Part shown: positions 58,201 to 64,000 of the stretch, piece after piece
Numbering within the stretch: the first letter of the stretch is position 1
Layout of the letters: the number at the start of each line of letters is the position of its first letter
Assembly: GCA_003117195.1 (NCBI GenBank)
Contig: BDSI01000115.1
Span: forward strand, 310,001 to 374,000
Direction of reading: 5' to 3'
Source: Eudorina sp. 2006-703-Eu-15
Lineage: Eukaryota > Chlorophyta > Chlorophyceae > Chlamydomonadales > Volvocaceae
Length of the DNA stretch: 64,000 bases
Position numbers and translations under genes: made by a program
The notes under the pieces: generated by a model
Databases searched by the model: none
Told to the model about the DNA's origin: nothing
The model's input: the letters and a program-made list of their open reading frames with translations, nothing else

Positions 58201-60842
58201 CGGCGTCGCCCGAGAGGCGGAGGGAGGGAGGGAGGGAGCGCGGCGCCGTGGGGGGGGGATTGCCGCCGTAGTGGGGGAGTTCCGCTGTAGGCGGGTTCGC
58301 TGCTGCAGGCGGGATCTCCGCCGTAGGCGGGATGTCCACTGTAGGGGGATCTCCGCCCGCGGGCAGCCCCCACCGACTCGCTCGCATACCGGCGGGGCCC
58401 AGCGGAACCCTCCGTATGGCCTGCCCGGAAACCCTCCCCACCCCTAAGCTCGAATATGTCCACCGATTTCCTGTACTCTCCCTCCCTCCGCCGCCGTGTT
58501 CTGTGTCATGTGTTATGTTTGGTGCAGATCCTGGCGGCGCCGCAGGCCCCCGCCGGCGGCGGCGAGGTGGACGAGCAAGGAGAGTCCGCGGACGCGGGCT
58601 CTGACACCGAGTTGGCCTTCAAACACCTGGTCAACGCGCTGCGCGCCGCCGTTGAGCCGTACCCGCAGCCGTCGTACATGGGCTCGCCGCCACCGCGGGC
58701 CGACCAGCAGCCGCCGGCGCGACCCGAGCTGCTGCCGTGGTCGCGGCTCTGTACGGCACAGCGCGAGCAGCTTGTGGACGAGCTGCTGACGCTGGCGGAT
58801 CTGCTGATGATCGCGCACGCGGTGCTGCTGACGCTGCGTACGGCATTGTCGTACGCCGTCGACGGGGGCGCGGCGGCGCTGACGGCAGCGGCGGCGGCGC
58901 TGCGTCGGGAGGTGGCGGAGGTGCAGACGATGAGGACGGCGGCGTCGAGGATGCTCGTGGAGCGAATGGAGGCGCAGGAGAGATCTCCGGAGCTGCCGTA
59001 CAGCAACCCGCCGTACAGCAACCGCAGCCGGAACCAGAGCAGGCACCATCACAGACAGGCCGAAGGCGGTCGCGACGCGCAACATCCCGTAGGTAGGTCC
59101 TCCGAGGTCAAGGAACTGCCGGTTGAGGCGGAAGAGGCGGGAAACCCGACCCACAGGGCGAGTGAGGACGAGCTGGAGGGGATCGTGGACGAGCGCGTCT
59201 CATGGCGCCACGTCAACGGACTGTACGAGCACGGCAAGACTGTACTGCAGTGCGCCGCCGACGCGGCGGCGGTGATGCTGGACCCGCACATTCGGGAGGA
59301 GGAGGCGGCTCGGTGAGTCCGCGGGCTGGAGCCGAAGCTGGGGGGCGTGGGTGCGGGGGGAGGGAGGGGTGTAGACATTTGGTCGACATATTCAAACTGC
59401 GCTGCTGCCAGAGCAAAGGTCAACTGTACCAGGACCTCCAGGGGGGGGGGCGGAAATCTGATTTGGGCCATGATGAGACATTCAAACTTCACTGACCCTA
59501 GGATGGGGTGGGATCGGAACGCGTGGTTCGCCGGGTCGTCCATCCACCGTACATCGTACACCGTACACCGTATCTGCATGACCTACGGTAATTGCACAAA
59601 TTCACCTGCGAACAGTGCACAATGTCACCTCTGCTGCCAGCCAGCCAGCTCCGGATCCGCACGGGTCTAGCAACCGTAGCGAAACCGGTGCGGAACCCCG
59701 CGGCGGCCTTGTCTTATATCGTTGTATGTGCGGACCACGCGGGTGTGGGTAGAGAGACTAGAGAGAGCTGATCATCAACGGCCGCGAGTTACTGAACAAC
59801 AGTCGCGCGCGTTCTGGCTGTGTTTGTGTGCGTGTCTGCCTGCCGGTGTGTCTGTCTGTGGGTGTGTCGGTGGGTTTAGAAACGAAACCCGTCCGACCGA
59901 ACCCAGACGAGCAGATATACTTCCCATATAACCTGCAAGAAAGTACTTGCCACATGTGGTTGCGGTCTGTCGGTGTGTCTGTTTGCCGTGGCACCCTCCC
60001 TCAGGTGCGGCTCGTTGGTGGCGGCCTTGCTGGACGACACCCAGCTCCTGGAGGGCCTGGCTTCCCTGGCCGCCATGCCGCCCCACCAGCAGCTGCCGCT
60101 GGCGCCCTGGGACCCCGCCGCCGCGGCCGCCGCGGCGGAGGCGGCGGCCAGCGCCGCCGCCGCCGCGGCCGCGGCGGCGGCCGCCGACGGCGGTGATAGC
60201 GCCGCAGCGGCCGCCGCCGCCGCCTCCGCCGGCGACTCGGCGCTGCAGGCCGCCGTCACGGCCGCCGCCGCGGCGGCGTCGTTCAGTCAGTGCAATGAGG
60301 TGTTGCAACGCCTGCTGGTACTGCCTTGGACGGACGACGGCGGCGGCGTCGACGGCGACGGTGGCGACGACGACGGTGACGACGACAGCAGCGGCGACGT
60401 GTGCACGAGCCTGGCGGAGGAGTTTGAGCGCTCCAGTTGGTCGATTCCGCTGCTGCTCAAGGGCGAGTTCCGGCCGCTGACACAGCCGCGTGTACGGCGA
60501 TTGTACGACGAGGTACGGAGCCTGGCGTCAGAGTGCATGCAGTACCTCAATCGGATCGCGCCACTGGAATCGGCGGCGGTGGAAGTGACGGAGGCGGCGG
60601 CGGAAGCGGCGGATGTGGACCAGGCGGAGGCGGAGGCGGAGGCGGAGGCGGAGGCGGTCGGGGGGGAGGTGGTGGAAGGGAGCGGGGAGGAGGACGAGGA
60701 GGGCGAGGAGGAGGACGGGCAAGGAGGAGAGGAAGAAGACGAGGGGGAGGAGGAGGACGGGGGCGAGGATTCCGGCGGCGGGAGCGGGGGGCAGCCGGCC
60801 GGGGTCGAGCTCGAGTCAGGAGGCCTGGATGATCCCTCCTGA
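43400..60842 (+). CDS. Giant ankyrin-like protein with an enormous low-complexity centre
   Basis: Sixteen exons: 43400-43756, 45094-45226, 46162-46294, 46695-46885, 47132-47524, 47923-48026, 48445-48481, 48738-55033, 55200-55282, 55399-55718, 55942-56102, 56627-57076, 57434-57489, 58041-58197, 58528-59312, 60005-60842; 3,497 aa, all phases consistent. Start: MGRKKVPAGGKQVP (an ATG two codons earlier, 43394, is possible). Residues 1-~450 form an ankyrin-like helical array: LLHSQNLGKIRTLVKAGLDP, LLVFACFNG, VLDLLIRLGASPNAV, VEMLLSRGARVDLP. Exon 8 alone (residues ~450-2548) is mostly Ala/Gly/Ser/Asp runs after one ordered stretch (VELLWRRYSETHPELATQEA). The last 950 residues alternate helical blocks (SYLSAADYPRAVVRSLNWCV; LVDELLTLADLLMIAHAVLL) with acidic Glu/Asp tracts. 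No enzyme motif, signal peptide or membrane segment is visible; an intracellular scaffold is the most that can be inferred. Confidence 0.8.
43997..44261. repeat. 29-bp minisatellite, about 9 near-identical copies
   Basis: Unit GCCACGGCACCTGTTTCCTG plus GCTGTCGGA, in intron 1 (43757-45093) of the ankyrin-like gene. The copies are virtually identical, so expansion is recent. Because 29 is not a multiple of 3 it is open in all three frames by rotation. Confidence 0.97.
44380..44421 (+). repeat. Degenerate retrotransposon-like 3' end
   Basis: GTGGACCCCGACGGGCCCC then AGTGTACCATCATCAGTAAT; a diverged relative of the ACTGTACCATCCTTAATA copy at 16869. It is sense to the host gene. Confidence 0.45.
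44597..44658 (+). repeat. Intron-resident repeat, degenerate sense-strand copy 7
   Basis: GCGCAGTTTCCTTG, TGATGTATACATG, then GGCTGGGTTAGGCGGGTTAT and TTTTTAAACACATG. It is the only copy found in the sense orientation of its host gene, and its donor-like GTAAGT is lost. Confidence 0.55.
45917..46040. repeat. 31-bp tandem repeat, 4 copies
   Basis: Unit GGAAAGCGCTTGCAAGCAAG plus CTCATGTCTGC; the last copy has diverged. It lies in intron 45227-46161 of the ankyrin-like gene. An 18-bp repeat (GTGGGTTTCGCACCGTT) precedes it at 45691-45735. Confidence 0.95.
47001..47095. repeat. (CCCA)n microsatellite near a 3' splice site
   Basis: About 23 CCCA/CCAC units in intron 46886-47131, supplying the pyrimidine-rich tract before the acceptor at 47130-47131. 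Confidence 0.95.
59870..59938 (-). repeat. Intron-resident repeat, copy 4
   Basis: Minus strand: TTGCAGGTTATATGG, GAAGTATATCTGC, then GGTTCGGTCGGACGGGTTTC and GTTTCTAAACCCACC. It lies in intron 59313-60004 of the plus-strand ankyrin-like gene, so it is again antisense to its host. Confidence 0.75.
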
Positions 60843-63800
60843 CACGGCGGTTGGCGGTTGGCGGTCTCGTCAAACGGGCGCATTAACAGCCGAGGAACGT
60901 ACAGGCGGCAAGCGGGCAGGGGAAGGAGTCTGTGCGGCGCCTTCCTTGCTCATTCCGTTTTCTGTCTGCAACGTTTCTGTCTTCAACCTTGCTGTCTTCC
61001 CGCACGCCCGGAGTGGCATCCCATCTTTGCACAGCACGGGTTGTTTTGGGATGCCTGGCTTGCAGTCAGCAGAAACAGCATCGGCTTCGGATGCTGTACA
61101 CCCAGGGCGGACAACTGGGCCGCGACTGTTAGGGGACACGGCGGACGGAGGATGGATCGGAGGCAAAGGCACGTGTCCGCGAGTCCTCGTACCATGCCGT
61201 ACTATGTCATGGGCAGAGGCTGCAGGCGACCGCAATCGCAATCATGCGACGGTTGAGAGGACGTCGGGGTAGGGGGTTGCGGCGGCGGTGTGCCCCTTGG
61301 AGAGGCCCGCGCCGGTGGAAGGTGGAAGGACGCCAGGGGCGGTGGAAGGTGCAAGGCACGGAGGGGGCGAGGGGCTGATGAAGGGACCATCCGGTACGGC
61401 ATGGTACGATGCAGCCTGTGGCGGCGCTGCGGACGACTGCACGGTTTGAATGTCGTACAGCGAGTCGCAGCTGCATCTTGGGGGGGGCTGTGTGTCACCG
61501 CGGCGTCGCGATGTGTTGGGCCCAGGGAAGCTGTGTGGGCGGTCAGGTAAGAGGTGTGAAAGAGGTGTGGGAGCGGCCAGGCAGGCGCGGACGAAGGGTG
61601 TGGGTGGGCAGGGCGTGACCGTGGGGAAAAGCAACGTCTTCAACTAACTCTACGTGCACGTCGTGTCCTCTTGAACGAATGCGCAGGACGGTAAAAGTAA
61701 GAAAGGGTGTGGCACAGCTGCAAACGGCTGACTGACACGATCGCACTGACACAGGCTGGCTGACTGGCGAGGGCGTTGGTGAACATTTGCAATGTCGTCC
61801 TTAGGGGGTTGCGTGGCTACTAAGCTCCTTAAACCGAGCGATTTCGGGCCATACACGATGGTAACAGCGGTGCTGTACAGTACGATACAGTATCGTACAG
61901 TACTGCTCGGGGCTCATGGTGTACGGTAGTACGGTGAAACTAAACTGCTGCTCGGAAAAATCAGCAGAGCGCGGTTGTTGTATGTGGGGTGACTTCTCAA
62001 CGCCAGGTGGAGCAGTCCAGAGGTTCTGCATGCCGGCAAGGTGGCGAGGTGTATTGTGCAGGACAATGCTGTACAGATGCCGTACACAGGGCCCCAGCCT
62101 CCGTCGGCCGGCCGCGGACGTGCCCCTGATAATGGAGTGCTTGTGGGCGGGTATGGGGGGGCCGGGCCTGCGTGGAGCGCAGCGGCAGGGCACCGCGCGG
62201 CAAGGAGCGGCGCGGAGGACATAGGGTGAATAGAAGTGGAGAAGAGGACGGCAGCTATCCCTGAGGTCCTCGGGTCTCTGCTAGCAGCGGCGGGCCGAGC
62301 GCCCGGCGGCGCGCTGGCGGACTGTGGCGGCTGTTGGCGGCTGAGGGCCCCGTGGGACGAGGCGGTAGCGCACGCGGGTGGCCTGCAGCGAGGGTGGTGG
62401 ACGTTAGGACGGACAGCAGGGAGGTGGATGGATAGGTGGGGGGCCACGACGAGGCAGGAAGGGGTCTGTGGGGGCGACCTGCGCAAGGGGGGCAGCAGTG
62501 AGCATCGGATGATGGCGGAGGCGATGGACGGACGGACGGACGGACGGACGGACGGACGGACGGACGGACGACGGATGGGTGCTGCGTAGGCCGGTGCTCG
62601 ACAGGGACCAGGCGCGGAAGGTTGAGAGCAGGACAGGGCAGGGCAGAACCGGCATGTGCGTGTGGTGCCCCCAGGCCTCTCTCGTCCCCTGGGCGAGCCC
62701 TCTTCCCCTCGGCGGTCCTACCCGCCGAGGAATGGGAGGTAGGAGGGCGCGCAGGGGCGGTCCGACTGCGGCCGGCCGGCCGGTGTGGGTGGGTGTGTGG
62801 GTGTGAACTGCCGCAGCTCGTTCTCCACTACGACCGTGGTGTGTTACGGTACACCGACCGTCGCGGCCGGCGGTCTGGTCTGGCCAGGCAGGCAGGGCAG
62901 GCGGGCCGTGTGTGGCATGGCATGGCATGCGGGCGAGGGCCGTGGGGGCCCCTCCTGCAGCTCAGAGGGTCGGCAGGTCACGTAAAGGGGAGGCCCAGCG
63001 GCCGCGGCTGCTGGTCCTCTTTGGGTCCCAAGGTGGACCTGGTTGGTCCCAAGGTACAGCGTCCGCAGGCATGATGAAGTACATCCATCCTATATTGTCA
63101 TGGCATCCGCAGAAAGCGCAGCAAGCACCGCCAACGTCCAACGTCATCCAACGTCCAACGTTATCCAACGCACTTCCGTATGTGTTTCATTCGGCGGGCA
63201 GGGCAGGAGTGGCGTGGCGTGCAAGGGGCATGGCATGGCTTAGCCCGGGGAAATGCCCGCGCAACTGCCCGAAATGCCCGTACAACTAACTGCCCGAACC
63301 AACGTCCAACGCACTCATGTGGTTTTGTTTGCGTGTGGTTTAACGGGAAGCTTGTGTATGTGTGTTCTAGGGTTTTGTGTCTGTTTGATTGACCACCAAC
63401 ACTGCAACGGTCAGTGCGGTCGGCCACCTGGGGGGTATGCCGCCTGCGGGGGGCGCTGCCTGACCAGCAGTGACCAGCGGCACTGCCGGTCAGCCGCCGC
63501 CCGTCGGCGGACGGCGCGGCACACCTGCATGCATACCCCATCCGGCGAGGGTTTCCTTCGCCCCGGGGGGATCCCGCGGCGGTAGGGGGCGATAGGGCGG
63601 TGCTTGAGTGGCAGGAGCGGTGGTGGATGTGGTGGTAGCAGGCGGCGAGGGCGAGGCTGATTGGCATGCGCGGTGGTGGAGTTAGGTGCGGAAGGGCGCG
63701 GCGGTGCGTGAGTGGTGGGAGCTGTGGTCGGAGGAAAGACGCGATCGCGGTCGGTGGTGGTGGTTCCGGCGGCTGTTGGCGGCAAAGGCCAGATTTCGCT

Positions 63801-64000
63801 CATGTGCGGGCGGTCGTGGTAGTGGTGGACTGGAGGTGGTGGTGGAGGTGGACTGGAGGAGGTGGAGGTGGGGGTGGATGACTGATGCTCGTGGACTGGC
63901 GAGAATAAGGAGACCGGGCGTGCCTGAACGGGGCGAGGTGGCGGACATCCGGGCGCACCCCTCCCTCCCTCATGTGGCTCCGGAGCCAAGGGCGCGAGGC
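60843..64000. other. 3' flank of the ankyrin-like gene; no further gene recognised
   Basis: Both strands were read for splice-bounded family motifs and none was convincing. The region is G-rich with short repeats, including imperfect CCAACGTCCAACGT units at 63127-63170. Long frames such as minus 63989-63411 are Pro/Ser/Thr composition artefacts. The right end could belong to an unseen neighbouring gene. Confidence 0.5.
62526..62571. repeat. (GGAC)n microsatellite, about 11 units
   Basis: Uninterrupted GGAC tetramers in the non-coding 3' flank. Confidence 0.95.

Noticed and set aside
61873..61910. GTACAGTACGATAC-type imperfect palindrome
   Set aside because: Arms are short and mismatched beyond nine bases; it is probably low-complexity GTAC sequence.

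Overview
This is a nuclear segment of a volvocine (Chlamydomonadales) green alga. The signs are very high GC, dense GT-AG introns, proteins swollen by Ala/Gly/Ser/Gln runs, many micro- and minisatellites, and gene families typical of Chlamydomonas and Volvox. The genus cannot be fixed from the sequence alone. I rebuilt gene models by hand from splice signals, reading-frame phase and family motifs; inside each model every exon phase is consistent.

Layout, left to right: (1) 1-1017, minus, partial gene ending in a MYND zinc finger that runs off the window and seems frameshifted. (2) 4253-10833, minus, AFG1/LACE1-type mitochondrial AAA ATPase, 10 exons, one GC-AG intron. (3) 11774-14835, minus, secreted protein of four PAN/Apple-like modules, one per exon, all introns phase 1. 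(4) 14836-19129, repeat-rich spacer. (5) 19130-34273, minus, ~3,100-residue membrane protein: signal peptide, right-handed beta-helix ectodomain, Cys-rich receptor-like region and an eight-helix membrane part. (6) 34525-35718, plus, secreted protein with two LysM domains, divergent from gene 5 across 251 bp. (7) 37975-40963, plus, SPO11 / topoisomerase VI subunit A homologue. (8) 43400-60842, plus, ~3,500-residue ankyrin-like protein with one 6.3-kb low-complexity exon. (9) 60843-64000, no gene recognised.

The genes do not form a pathway. They are independent eukaryotic units: mitochondrial quality control, three secreted or surface proteins (PAN, beta-helix, LysM), meiotic recombination, and one unknown giant protein.

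The least expected content is between exons. An intron-resident repeat family carries built-in splice-like motifs, and its better copies all lie antisense to the host gene. A ~285-bp repeat abuts two 5' splice sites of the beta-helix gene, one with an 18-bp duplication of the splice junction. Two introns hold long near-perfect hairpins. A family of short ends with simple-sequence tails looks like a non-LTR retrotransposon 3' terminus. A GACCCNNGGGTC palindrome recurs, mostly inside exons.
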